From Hominenteromicrobium sp964531265 (GTDB lineage: Bacteria > Bacillota > Clostridia > Oscillospirales > Acutalibacteraceae): a DNA stretch of 30,811 nt. The notes beneath the pieces were generated by a model. The model made no database searches, was not told the origin of the DNA, and saw nothing but the letters and a program-made list of their open reading frames with translations. Shown one piece after another: positions 22,545 to 30,733 of the stretch (position 1 is its first letter; every line of letters starts with the position of its first letter). The DNA lies in assembly GCA_964531265.1 (NCBI GenBank), contig CAZHDW010000022.1, forward strand, positions 1 through 30,811, in the 5' to 3' direction. A program made the position numbers and the translations under genes.

Positions 22545-24584
22545 TCAGAGTGTTACAGCGCCGCCGGTGGATTCAAAAAGCTGGTGCATCTCCGCTCTCA
22601 GTCCGCGGTGGATCGGCATGGAGAGCTCGGGGTCGGCCGTCAAAATTGACCGGGCACAGCCTTGGGCTTCACTGAGGACGCTCATGTCGTTTATCATGTC
22701 GGCTATCTTCATTCTCGGAAGTCCGTGCTGGCGCTGACCAAAGAAATCACCAGGGCCGCGAAGACGCAGATCCTCATCGGCAACCTTAAAGCCGTCATTT
22801 GTGCTACAAAACATGCGCAGGCGCTGAATAGCCTCATCGTTCTGCGCTTCCGTTACAAGTATGCAGGTTGAACGGTGCTTTCCGCGGCCAACTCTGCCGC
22901 GAAGCTGATGAAGCTGTGAGAGACCATAGCGCTCGGCATTTTCTATCATCATGATAACCGCATTCGGCACATCGACACCGACCTCGACAACAGTGGTGGA
23001 AAGCAGTATCTTGGTCTTACCGGATGAAAAATCATTCATCACGCTGTCCTTATCCTTTGGCTTCATCCTGCCATGCAGCACACCTATGGGCAGATCTCCG
23101 AAGTATTCGCGAAGTGTATGCTCGTAGGCGGTGACGCTTGCCATGTCGCTGTTGCCTTCCTCTATTAACGGACAAACAATGTATGCCTGCCTGCCCTCAA
23201 CGATATGCTTCTGTATATATCCAAAGGCGCGTCTGCGCTTCTGAGGGTCAATGAGAAAGGTCTCAATGGGCTGGCGTCCAGGCGGTAGCTCATCGAGGAC
23301 GGATACGTCAAGATCTCCGTATATCATCAGAGCAAGTGTACGGGGTATCGGTGTGGCACTCATGACAAGGGTGTGGGGGAACCCACCCTTTTTTGCGAGT
23401 GTCATTCTCTGCTCAACACCAAAGCGGTGCTGCTCATCGGTGATAACAAGTGCAAGGCTCTTGAACTGCACACCGTCGCTCAAGAGCGCATGTGTGCCGA
23501 CTATCAGCTGTATGGAACCATCCTCAAGTCCTGTAAGGATTTCCTGCTTGAGCTTTGGGCGTGTGCTGCCGGTTATCAGCTCTACGCGTATACCTGCCGG
23601 TGTAAGCAGGGAGGAAAGAGACTCATAGTGCTGAGTGGCAAGTATTTCCGTCGGAGCCATAAGAGCCGCTTGAAATCCGTTTTCTATGACATTGTAGCAG
23701 AGAGCTGCCGCAACAGCGGTTTTACCGCTGCCGACGTCGCCCTGAATAAGTCTGTTCATCGGATGCTCTCCGCGCATATCGTTCATCGCTTCACGAATTG
23801 AGCGCTTCTGAGCGTTCGTCATCTCAAATGGCAGAAGCTTTGAAAAGCTCTGTGTGCAGTCCTTCTCGATGGGGTAGGGATTCTTTTTTGCTCCGGCACG
23901 CTTTAACTGCATCATTCCGAGCTGTAGGATCAACAGCTCCTCAAATACAAGTCTGCGTCGTGCGGTTGAAAGCTCCTCGGGGGAGGAGGGAAAATGTACG
24001 TTTTTAAGGGCGTATTCAAGCCGACACAATGAGTGCTTCATGCGAAGCTCATCCGGAATTGGGTCGTTTATAATTTCCGGCAGAAGCTTCAGAGCCTCTT
24101 TTACTGCGTTGCCAATAAGTCTGGAGCTCAAGCCCTCGGTCTGCGGATAAACGGGAACCATATCCTGCATTCGGCTCTCGTGAACAAATTCCGGCGAAGC
24201 CATTTCTCGCCGCGTAAACGTTCCCGTTACCTTGCCGCGAAACGCATAGACGGAATTATCCTGCAAAAGATTTACTACGTATTTGTTGTTGAAAAAAGTA
24301 AGCTGCATGTCGTCGGAGCCGTCGGTTATCACAGTTTTATACAGGGTCATTCCACCGCGTATACGCTGCTCGACAGGTCTGCGCAGAACAGTTCCCTTGA
24401 CAATGTTTACTTCGTTTAAGAGCGTGTTCCGAATCGGGACGGTATTTCTCCAATCCTCGTATGCACGGGGATACAGACGCAGCAGATCGCCAATAGTCGG
24501 AGCGCCGATCTTTTTGAAGAGCTCGGCGCGCTTTTGGCCAATGCCTTTCAGTGTGGAGATATCAGCGTCAAAAAGCGAGGGCAT
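22545..24584 (-). CDS. recG: ATP-dependent DNA helicase RecG
   Basis: RecG remodels stalled forks and Holliday junctions. The 679 residues include an N-terminal wedge/OB domain (LKGIGQKRAELFKKIG, then a beta-rich region), Walker A IQGDVGSGKTAVAAAL near residue 276, the DEQH box ITDEQHRFGVEQ near residue 378, motif III VMSATPIPRTLAL and the C-terminal helicase half with QLRGRVGRGKHRS. It is full length. I chose ATG 24584, 7 bases after AAAGGAGG; an in-frame ATG at 24602 overlaps that site. The upstream neighbour fakA (yloV) ends in a terminator at 24613-24649, and no separate promoter is evident, so recG may depend on read-through. yloV and recG also lie close together in Bacillus subtilis. 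Confidence 0.96.
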   Translation of the reverse strand: MPSLFDADISTLKGIGQKRAELFKKIGAPTIGDLLRLYPRAYEDWRNTVPIRNTLLNEVNIVKGTVLRRPVEQRIRGGMTLYKTVITDGSDDMQLTFFNNKYVVNLLQDNSVYAFRGKVTGTFTRREMASPEFVHESRMQDMVPVYPQTEGLSSRLIGNAVKEALKLLPEIINDPIPDELRMKHSLCRLEYALKNVHFPSSPEELSTARRRLVFEELLILQLGMMQLKRAGAKKNPYPIEKDCTQSFSKLLPFEMTNAQKRSIREAMNDMRGEHPMNRLIQGDVGSGKTAVAAALCYNVIENGFQAALMAPTEILATQHYESLSSLLTPAGIRVELITGSTRPKLKQEILTGLEDGSIQLIVGTHALLSDGVQFKSLALVITDEQHRFGVEQRMTLAKKGGFPHTLVMSATPIPRTLALMIYGDLDVSVLDELPPGRQPIETFLIDPQKRRRAFGYIQKHIVEGRQAYIVCPLIEEGNSDMASVTAYEHTLREYFGDLPIGVLHGRMKPKDKDSVMNDFSSGKTKILLSTTVVEVGVDVPNAVIMMIENAERYGLSQLHQLRGRVGRGKHRSTCILVTEAQNDEAIQRLRMFCSTNDGFKVADEDLRLRGPGDFFGQRQHGLPRMKIADMINDMSVLSEAQGCARSILTADPELSMPIHRGLRAEMHQLFESTGGAVTL

Positions 24585-24612
24585 AATGCAGCCTCCTTTC
24601 AATGAAAATGGA

Positions 24613-24649
24613 TTGAAAATAATAAAAGGGCGGAGCTTTCGCCCCGCCC
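24613..24649 (-). terminator. Terminator between fakA and recG
   Basis: On the minus strand GGGCGGGGC-GAAA-GCTCCGCCC (one G-U, GAAA loop) is followed by TTTTATTATTTT. It lies 14 bases after the fakA stop. Confidence 0.85.
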
Positions 24650-24662
24650 CGGAGGGTACGGA

Positions 24663-25979
24663 TCATTCAACAGAAATGATAAAGTGATATACGGGCTGAC
24701 CGCCGTTTACAAGGCTTATCTCAACATTGCTGCCGGCCTTTGCACGAATGAGCTTCTGGAGCTCCTCTGCGTCTGCTTCGGAAACACTGTCGCCGTAAAT
24801 AATGGTGACAAAGGTGGAATTCTTGTTCAGCATATCCTTAGCTACCTTGTAACCAATGCGAACGGGGGATTCACCGACAAACTCAAGCTTGCCGTTGACA
24901 AGACCCATGATGTCGCCCTCTTTGATCTTGAAGCCGCCAAACTCTGAGTCACGTGCGGCGAAGGTAACATTACCGGTGCTTACATTCTGAGCAGCTTCAA
25001 GCATTGCCTCGGCATTAGCCTCAATGTCGCTGTCCGGGTCGAAGGAGAGCATTGCGGAGAGTCCCTGCGGAACTGTACGTGTGGAAATAACATGAATCTG
25101 TCGATCTGTAACAAGCGGAACAGCCTGCTCAGCAGCCATGATGATATTCTTATTATTCGGGAGAACAAATACGTGCTTAGCCGGAGTAGCAAGAACAGCA
25201 GCAACGATGTCCTCGGTGCTCGGGTTCATTGTCTGACCACCACTTACGACCTGTGCACAGCCAAGGTCTGTAAAGAGGTCATGCAAACCGCTGCCTGCCG
25301 CAACAGCAACAAAGCCAAAGTCCTCAACGGGCTCAAGTACCTCAGTCGGCTTCTTCTCGGTCTTTGCAGAATGAGCCGCCTTTTCAGCCTCATTCTGCTC
25401 GGCAGCCTTCTTGTGCTGCTCCTTCATGTTTTCAACCTTTACGGTGAGGAGGGAGCCGAATTTCAATGCCTTTGTGAGTGCATCGCCGGGCTGCTCCGTG
25501 TGTACATGAACCTTAATGATTTCCTCGTCATCCACAACAACAACGCAGTCACCGATGGTTTCAAGGAAGAGGCGCAGCTCATTGGGATCGGATGCATTCT
25601 CCGGATCACGGCCAACGATGAATTCCGTACAATAGGTAAAGTTGATAACACTGTCAAACTCAGCGGCAACACTTGCGAAGAACTCCTCATTGTCGGCAGC
25701 TCTTTCTTCCTCGGACATGCCGGTCTGAATTATCTCGCCATTCTTAAAGACGCTCTGCATTCCGTCAAAGATCATGCAAAGACCCTGTCCACCGGCATCA
25801 ACAACGCCTGCCTTTTTAAGCACGGGGAGGAGGTCCGGTGTGGTAGCGAGAGCCTCGGCAGCACCAAGGCATATAGCATCCCAAACATAAACGGGATCGT
25901 TGTCAAGCTTAGCAGCAGCGGTACCCTTTTCAGCAGCAACACGGGCAACTGTCAGGATAGTTCCCTCAGTCGGCTTCAT
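24663..25979 (-). CDS. Fatty acid kinase FakA (YloV), C-terminal portion of a split gene
   Basis: FakA phosphorylates the fatty acid held by a DegV/FakB protein. This 438-residue frame starts MKPTEGTILTVARV, inside the DAK2 kinase domain (residue 127 of the whole protein if translation starts at 27100). It runs through the middle domain and the complete C-terminal domain (DLFTDLGCAQVVSGGQTMNPS, FVLPNNKNI, IYGDSVSEADAEEL). It lacks the ATP-binding N-terminus. The ATG overlaps the stop of the upstream frame as ATGA, and an AAGG lies 5 bases before it, so restart by translational coupling is possible. The split comes from the 743-bp tandem duplication. Without the duplication one frame of about 564 residues would result, the normal FakA size. 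Confidence 0.8.
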   Translation of the reverse strand: MKPTEGTILTVARVAAEKGTAAAKLDNDPVYVWDAICLGAAEALATTPDLLPVLKKAGVVDAGGQGLCMIFDGMQSVFKNGEIIQTGMSEEERAADNEEFFASVAAEFDSVINFTYCTEFIVGRDPENASDPNELRLFLETIGDCVVVVDDEEIIKVHVHTEQPGDALTKALKFGSLLTVKVENMKEQHKKAAEQNEAEKAAHSAKTEKKPTEVLEPVEDFGFVAVAAGSGLHDLFTDLGCAQVVSGGQTMNPSTEDIVAAVLATPAKHVFVLPNNKNIIMAAEQAVPLVTDRQIHVISTRTVPQGLSAMLSFDPDSDIEANAEAMLEAAQNVSTGNVTFAARDSEFGGFKIKEGDIMGLVNGKLEFVGESPVRIGYKVAKDMLNKNSTFVTIIYGDSVSEADAEELQKLIRAKAGSNVEISLVNGGQPVYHFIISVE

Positions 25980-25985
25980 AACTGC
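25243..25985. repeat. 743-bp tandem direct repeat, copy A
   Basis: This segment of fakA is followed directly by a second copy at 25986-26728. By eye the copies appear identical, and both encode the same stretch of protein. 743 is not a multiple of 3, so the frame shifts at the junction. The sequences after copy A, after copy B and at the start of each copy share CTT, a 3-base microhomology. Confidence 0.92.
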
Positions 25986-27100
25986 CTTACGACCTGTGCA
26001 CAGCCAAGGTCTGTAAAGAGGTCATGCAAACCGCTGCCTGCCGCAACAGCAACAAAGCCAAAGTCCTCAACGGGCTCAAGTACCTCAGTCGGCTTCTTCT
26101 CGGTCTTTGCAGAATGAGCCGCCTTTTCAGCCTCATTCTGCTCGGCAGCCTTCTTGTGCTGCTCCTTCATGTTTTCAACCTTTACGGTGAGGAGGGAGCC
26201 GAATTTCAATGCCTTTGTGAGTGCATCGCCGGGCTGCTCCGTGTGTACATGAACCTTAATGATTTCCTCGTCATCCACAACAACAACGCAGTCACCGATG
26301 GTTTCAAGGAAGAGGCGCAGCTCATTGGGATCGGATGCATTCTCCGGATCACGGCCAACGATGAATTCCGTACAATAGGTAAAGTTGATAACACTGTCAA
26401 ACTCAGCGGCAACACTTGCGAAGAACTCCTCATTGTCGGCAGCTCTTTCTTCCTCGGACATGCCGGTCTGAATTATCTCGCCATTCTTAAAGACGCTCTG
26501 CATTCCGTCAAAGATCATGCAAAGACCCTGTCCACCGGCATCAACAACGCCTGCCTTTTTAAGCACGGGGAGGAGGTCCGGTGTGGTAGCGAGAGCCTCG
26601 GCAGCACCAAGGCATATAGCATCCCAAACATAAACGGGATCGTTGTCAAGCTTAGCAGCAGCGGTACCCTTTTCAGCAGCAACACGGGCAACTGTCAGGA
26701 TAGTTCCCTCAGTCGGCTTCATAACTGCCTTGTATGCCGCTTCAACGCCGATTGTAAGTGCCTCGGCAAGCTGAGTGCCGTCGGCTTCCTCTGTCTCGGC
26801 GAGACCCTTGGAGAATCCGCGGAACAAAAGGGAAAGGATAACACCGGAATTTCCGCGAGCACCGCGCAGCATAGCGGATGCAGCGGATTTAGCCGTCTCG
26901 GCAGTTGTTACCTCATCGCTGAGCTTTTCCATAGCGTCACGGCCTGCGCCGATTGTCATGGACATATTTGTGCCGGTATCACCGTCCGGAACCGGGAAAA
27001 TATTGAGGCTGTCAACGTATTTTCTGTTCTTCAAAATGTTATTGGCGCCTGAAATAATGGCGTCACGAAGCTGTTTTCCTGTGATCACAGAGTTACACAT
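25976..27100 (-). CDS. Fatty acid kinase FakA (YloV), N-terminal portion of a split gene
   Basis: This frame carries the DAK2 kinase domain with VITGKQLRDAIISGANNI at the start, the ATP/Mg site FPVPDGDTGTNMSMT near residue 37 and RGARGNSGVILS near residue 81. It continues through the middle domain to DLFTDLGCAQVV, then stops after three foreign residues (RQL) at the duplication junction, so most of the C-terminal FakB-facing domain is missing. ATG 27100 fits homologues, but its ribosome site is poor; an in-frame TTG at 27124 with AAGAGG about 10 bases upstream is the alternative. The promoter is at 27162-27190. Function depends on whether the two overlapping fragments can cooperate. Confidence 0.82.
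   Translation of the reverse strand: MCNSVITGKQLRDAIISGANNILKNRKYVDSLNIFPVPDGDTGTNMSMTIGAGRDAMEKLSDEVTTAETAKSAASAMLRGARGNSGVILSLLFRGFSKGLAETEEADGTQLAEALTIGVEAAYKAVMKPTEGTILTVARVAAEKGTAAAKLDNDPVYVWDAICLGAAEALATTPDLLPVLKKAGVVDAGGQGLCMIFDGMQSVFKNGEIIQTGMSEEERAADNEEFFASVAAEFDSVINFTYCTEFIVGRDPENASDPNELRLFLETIGDCVVVVDDEEIIKVHVHTEQPGDALTKALKFGSLLTVKVENMKEQHKKAAEQNEAEKAAHSAKTEKKPTEVLEPVEDFGFVAVAAGSGLHDLFTDLGCAQVVRQL
25986..26728. repeat. 743-bp tandem direct repeat, copy B
   Basis: Second copy of 25243-25985, offset by exactly 743 bases. Copy B is continuous with the genuine 5' part of fakA (higher coordinates), and copy A is continuous with the genuine 3' part. Confidence 0.92.
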
Positions 27101-27161
27101 CCTGTCTGAAAAATAATGAGGCAACGAAAATTCGCCTCTTGGTGGGACATTGATAATAGTC

Positions 27162-27190
27162 AGTATAGCACAAATCTTTTCAAATTACAA
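27162..27190 (-). promoter_or_regulatory. Promoter of fakA
   Basis: On the minus strand TTGTAA (27185-27190), 17 bases and TATACT (27162-27167), about 60 bases before ATG 27100. Confidence 0.6.
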
Positions 27191-27262
27191 GTAATGCAGG
27201 GCTTACAGACAATGAAATAATATAAAAATCATGGCAAATTACAGTAAATAAGCCGATTTTTC

Positions 27263-28036
27263 TTATTTGACCGAGATTCGTTCGACCTTTCGGCACAGTC
27301 CTGTCTTCTCATCTATGTCGAAAAGCACACAGTCCATCTTGCATTCACCGTCGGCATAATCGAATCTGACCGGCATCTTGCTGAGCTGCTTCTGGATGAC
27401 AAGCTCGGATTTTACACCCAGAACGGATTCTATCACACCGGTCATGCCAACGTCGGTTATATATCCTGTGCCGTGGGGAAGGATTGTCTCGTCAGCCGTC
27501 GGCACGTGAGTGTGCGTTCCGAAAACCGCAGAGACCCTGCCGTCGGCGAAGTAGCCGAGTGCACGCTTTTCTCCGGTGGCCTCTGCATGAAAATCTACTA
27601 TGCAGACCTTCGGAAGCTCCTTCGTTTTAAGAAGGTTATCGAGAGTTCTGAACGGACATGCAAGGTGCTCATCAAGATACACGGCACCCATGAGGTTTAT
27701 AACCGCTATCTGAGTTCTGCCAAGGTCGAGTATAGTCACGCCGTGTCCGGGTGCCTCCGGCGGAAAATTAGCCGGACGCAGAATGGCCTCGGTATCATCC
27801 AGATAGTCATATACCTCACGACGGCGGTAGGTGTGATTGCCGGTGGTTATAACATCAACGCCACTGTCGAAAAGGTGGTTTGCGGACGCAGGCGTTATTC
27901 CGTTGCCATCGGAGGAATTCTCGCCGTTGGCAATAACAACATCAATACCCATGGATTTTTTGAGCTTCGGCAGGCTGCGGCGCAGATGATTGCATCCGTT
28001 TCCGCCAACAACATCGCCAATACAGAGGATAAGCAT
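27263..28036 (-). CDS. ymdB: YmdB-family metallophosphoesterase (2',3'-cyclic nucleotide phosphodiesterase)
   Basis: YmdB is a dinuclear-metal phosphodiesterase that affects biofilm and sporulation choices in Bacillus subtilis. The 257 residues carry every metal ligand motif: CIGDVVGGNG near residue 5, IANGENSSDG near residue 35, TTGNHTYRRR near residue 63, VDFHAEATGE near residue 144 and GTHTHVPTAD near residue 170. ATG 28036 lies 6 bases after AAGGAG; the frame upstream of it belongs to the preceding gene. That ribosome site overlaps the stop codon of the ant(6)-like gene (TAAGGAG), 10 bases away, so the two are translated together. Confidence 0.93.
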   Translation of the reverse strand: MLILCIGDVVGGNGCNHLRRSLPKLKKSMGIDVVIANGENSSDGNGITPASANHLFDSGVDVITTGNHTYRRREVYDYLDDTEAILRPANFPPEAPGHGVTILDLGRTQIAVINLMGAVYLDEHLACPFRTLDNLLKTKELPKVCIVDFHAEATGEKRALGYFADGRVSAVFGTHTHVPTADETILPHGTGYITDVGMTGVIESVLGVKSELVIQKQLSKMPVRFDYADGECKMDCVLFDIDEKTGLCRKVERISVK

Positions 28037-28046
28037 AAAAATCTCC

Positions 28047-28943
28047 TTAATCTTCAATGTTAAAATCAATTGTCGCAGCATCGCGCGGCAGGGACTCGGT
28101 ATATCTCAAGAATTTCGGCACCTCTTTGTCATAGCTGTCGGTTATACAAAAGCCGAATCTCTCGGCAGTGATAACAGAAAGCTTTGAAAAGCCGTCACAG
28201 GCACTGAATAATGCTCGCCAAATATCCTTCTCGTCGCATATGGCAAAGGTCGAAAGATAGTCCCTCCACAGCTCTTCCGGGAGCAGCTTTGCCAACCTGT
28301 CACCGGCCTTTCCGACGGATAACTCAATGCTGTGGATAGCGCCTGCATACCATTTGAGCATCTGTAAATGCATTTCGCGTATGATACCGAGATGCTTGTA
28401 AGCAAAGAGCAGCTGGCCGCGCCAAAGTCCCTTGGATACATAGGGGGCGACCCACCAGAATTCGGTTCTGCACTCGCTAAATGTGCGTTCATTCGGCGGA
28501 GTAATGAAATGAGAGCTTTCATCGGGCGGCAGCAGCTTCGGTATTATTCCGTCCTTGTCCAGCAATACGACCGACAGTCTGTCGTCAAAGCAGTAGGCCT
28601 CGTAGCGCTTAATATCTGCGATAGTGAGGTCTATGCGGTTTCCGTCGGCAAACTGCATAAGGTAGCAGACTGTGTCCGGGATATCATCTCCGAACAGCTC
28701 GTTATCATCCGTTCGTTCAAAAACAAGCATTTTGCCGAACAGCTTTTCACCGTATTCGATGTGGAGGGGTGTACTCTTATACGGTGCGGCATCATGAACA
28801 AGATAAACGATATCAAAGTCGTTGAATGGGTCGGGTACACGCGCAGGATTTGCACGCGAGCCGTTTAATATCACGGCGCGAATGTCATCGTTTTTCTCAG
28901 CATAGCCCAGTATGAGCTCGTACATTTCCTTTTCGCTGCGCAT
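28047..28943 (-). CDS. ANT(6)-like aminoglycoside nucleotidyltransferase family protein
   Basis: The 298 residues resemble streptomycin adenylyltransferase (ANT(6), AadE/AadK group). It opens MRSEKEMYELILGYAEKND, then has the nucleotidyltransferase signature ILNGSRANP near residue 24 with acidic metal ligands in NDFDIVYLV near residue 42. RIDLTIADI follows near residue 104 and the typical EFWWVAPYVSKGLWR near residue 163. Length matches the family (about 285-300). Known members adenylate streptomycin at position 6; chromosomal relatives are common in Clostridia and many have no tested resistance role. AAAGGAG lies 7 bases before ATG 28943. It is cotranscribed with ymdB and shows no mobile-element flanks. 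Confidence 0.85.
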   Translation of the reverse strand: MRSEKEMYELILGYAEKNDDIRAVILNGSRANPARVPDPFNDFDIVYLVHDAAPYKSTPLHIEYGEKLFGKMLVFERTDDNELFGDDIPDTVCYLMQFADGNRIDLTIADIKRYEAYCFDDRLSVVLLDKDGIIPKLLPPDESSHFITPPNERTFSECRTEFWWVAPYVSKGLWRGQLLFAYKHLGIIREMHLQMLKWYAGAIHSIELSVGKAGDRLAKLLPEELWRDYLSTFAICDEKDIWRALFSACDGFSKLSVITAERFGFCITDSYDKEVPKFLRYTESLPRDAATIDFNIED

Positions 28944-28975
28944 GGTAAAGCTCCTTTGTCTCAGTCCTTGTTATT

Positions 28976-29004
28976 ATTTTACAGTATTTTGAAAGCTTTT
29001 TCAA
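28976..29004 (-). promoter_or_regulatory. Promoter of the ant(6)-like/ymdB operon
   Basis: On the minus strand TTGAAA (28999-29004), 17 bases and TAAAAT (28976-28981), 32 bases before the start codon. Confidence 0.6.
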
Positions 29005-29026
29005 CAGTAATTGATTTTGAATTGAG

Positions 29027-29055
29027 TTGAATTCACGGTATTAATGTGCTATACT
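29027..29055 (+). promoter_or_regulatory. Promoter of the fucosidase operon
   Basis: TTGAAT (29027-29032), 17 bases and TATACT (29050-29055). It is divergent from the ant(6) promoter, with 22 bases between the two -35 boxes. Confidence 0.65.
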
Positions 29056-29090
29056 GCGCTATAGATACATTCTCAGAAAGGGTGGAGAGT

Positions 29091-30479
29091 ATGTTGAAGT
29101 TTATAAAGGAGGCGGCCTCGGTAGTGCCTTCCGAGCGACAGATGAAGTGGTTCGACACCGAGCGCTATGCATTTGTGCATTTCGGAGTCAATACATTCAC
29201 AGATAGGGAATGGGGCGACGGCACTGAGCCCGAGTCGATTTTTGACCCCAAAAAGCTCGATTGCGATCAGTGGGTGGAGGCGGCAAAGTCAGCCGGACTG
29301 CGCGGCCTGATTCTGACAGCAAAGCATCATGACGGTTTCTGCCTGTGGCCGAGTAAGTACACGGAGCACAGCGTCAAGAACAGTCCCTGCACAAAGGATG
29401 TTGTCAAGGAGGCGGCCGAGGCGTGCAGACGCGGCGGCATCAAGTTCGGTTTCTATCTTTCTCCGTGGGACAGAAATTCCAAGCTCTACGGTACACCGGA
29501 ATATAATGATTATTTCTGCTATCAGCTTGAAGAGCTTCTGACCGGCTATGGCGATATCTTCTGTGTTTGGTTCGATAACGCATGTGGCGAGGGAGAGAAC
29601 GGCAAAAAGCAGGTTTATGATTTTCCGAGATATTTCGAGCTGATACGCAAATATCAGCCCAATGCCGTTATTTTCAATGATTTCGGCCCGGATACACGTT
29701 GGTGCGGAAACGAAGCAGGTGTGGCACGTCATGCCGAGTGGGCGGTAGTTCCCAGTGAGCTGTGCCATTACAGTGAGGTGCAGACAGGCCCCGGCCCGAT
29801 GGCGGATATGGGTTCGCTTTCCTATGTGTATAACACAAACAAGGAGCTCGGCACCATGCCGCAGATTTTGTATTCAAAGGGACTGACCTTTACTCCTGCG
29901 GAGATAGATATGTCCATCAGACCGGGTTGGTTCTGGCATGAAAAGGAAGATCCGCATTCACTTGAGCGTCTTTACAAAACATATCTGCGCTCCTGCGGTG
30001 CGAATACCTGCCTGAATCTCAACATACCGCCGAATCGTGACGGCCTGTTCGATGAGCGTGATGTTAATCGACTCAGAGAGCTTGGAGAAATGATAGAGGC
30101 GACTGAGAACAGAATTCCCTGCACTGTTGAGCGAATCGGCGGTACGGATACACAGCCGATCTTTGAAATTAAGGCAGAAAGGCCCGTAAAGATAGGCGCA
30201 GTCGTTCTTCAGGAGGATATCACAAAGGGACAGCGTGTCGAGGGCTTCAGAATTCTTCCCTCCGGCAGTGACCGTATGGACTACGCTCTCTATGAGGGTA
30301 CCTGCATCGGTCATAAGCAGATATGTCCGCTTGAAGACCCGTTCGCCGTTCAGAATCCGCTGACAAACTGGATGTCCAATGATGAGCTTACCGGTGTTCG
30401 TGTGCAGATAACTGCTGCAAGAGATACTGTTATCATGAGGGATATGTATATTACGGAGGGCCCGAAATGTATGCTGTAA
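29091..30479 (+). CDS. Alpha-L-fucosidase, GH29 family
   Basis: GH29 enzymes release alpha-linked L-fucose by a retaining mechanism. The 462-residue protein starts with RQMKWFDTERYAFVHFGVNTFTDREWGDG, typical of one GH29 branch. It has ILTAKHHDGFCLWPSKYTEHSV near residue 68, FYLSPWDRN near residue 119 and the presumed nucleophile aspartate in CVWFDNACGEG near residue 160. A C-terminal beta-sandwich-like part follows from about residue 350. There is no signal peptide, so it should act inside the cell on imported fucosides. A GGTGGAG site precedes ATG 29091; the frame is open to 29046 but lacks a ribosome site there. The next gene overlaps its end by 13 bases. Confidence 0.9.
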   Translation: MLKFIKEAASVVPSERQMKWFDTERYAFVHFGVNTFTDREWGDGTEPESIFDPKKLDCDQWVEAAKSAGLRGLILTAKHHDGFCLWPSKYTEHSVKNSPCTKDVVKEAAEACRRGGIKFGFYLSPWDRNSKLYGTPEYNDYFCYQLEELLTGYGDIFCVWFDNACGEGENGKKQVYDFPRYFELIRKYQPNAVIFNDFGPDTRWCGNEAGVARHAEWAVVPSELCHYSEVQTGPGPMADMGSLSYVYNTNKELGTMPQILYSKGLTFTPAEIDMSIRPGWFWHEKEDPHSLERLYKTYLRSCGANTCLNLNIPPNRDGLFDERDVNRLRELGEMIEATENRIPCTVERIGGTDTQPIFEIKAERPVKIGAVVLQEDITKGQRVEGFRILPSGSDRMDYALYEGTCIGHKQICPLEDPFAVQNPLTNWMSNDELTGVRVQITAARDTVIMRDMYITEGPKCML

Positions 30480-30733
30480 TTGATCTTACAACAGTAAAGA
30501 ATATTCGTGACCTTCATGAGTATATCAACGCGGAGCTTCGGCTGCGCAGAGTGATGCCAACCATGGATTCGCTTAAGGCGGCGCTCGAAGACCCGAAGTG
30601 CGAAGCGGATATTGAGTTTACCGGATACGGCAAGATCACCGGAGAGCTTGCCGACTATGTCAATAAGCTCATCGAGATGATCGTAATAGTATCGGAAACC
30701 AATCCAAATGTAAACATGACAATAACTATTTAA
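30467..30733 (+). CDS. Small barstar-like protein
   Basis: The 88-residue protein lines up along its whole length with barstar (89 residues): AVIDLTTVKNIRDLHEYINAELRL matches the barstar N-terminus, MDSLKAAL matches the helix that binds barnase, and the end NVNMTITI matches the last strand. The aspartate at the start of that helix is kept, but the YYG and the Trp-Asp of the interface are lost, so barnase binding is unlikely. No barnase-like gene is near. GGAGG lies 7 bases before ATG 30467, inside the fucosidase gene, and the 13-base overlap suggests coupled translation. The family call rests on pattern comparison by eye. Confidence 0.65.
   Translation: MYAVIDLTTVKNIRDLHEYINAELRLRRVMPTMDSLKAALEDPKCEADIEFTGYGKITGELADYVNKLIEMIVIVSETNPNVNMTITI

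Noticed and set aside
26024..27052. Long plus-strand frames opposite fakA (also 25092-26117)
   Set aside because: They mirror the fakA reading frame, repeat with the duplication and have no start signals or protein motifs.
24663..27124. Two independent paralogous DAK2-domain genes in tandem
   Set aside because: The shared 743 bp appears identical and the two frames are complementary pieces of one normal FakA, so a tandem duplication within one gene explains both.
27246..27268. AAATAAG/CTTATTT hairpin as the ymdB terminator
   Set aside because: It is a 7-bp A/T stem that overlaps the ymdB stop codon and has no U-tract on the minus strand.
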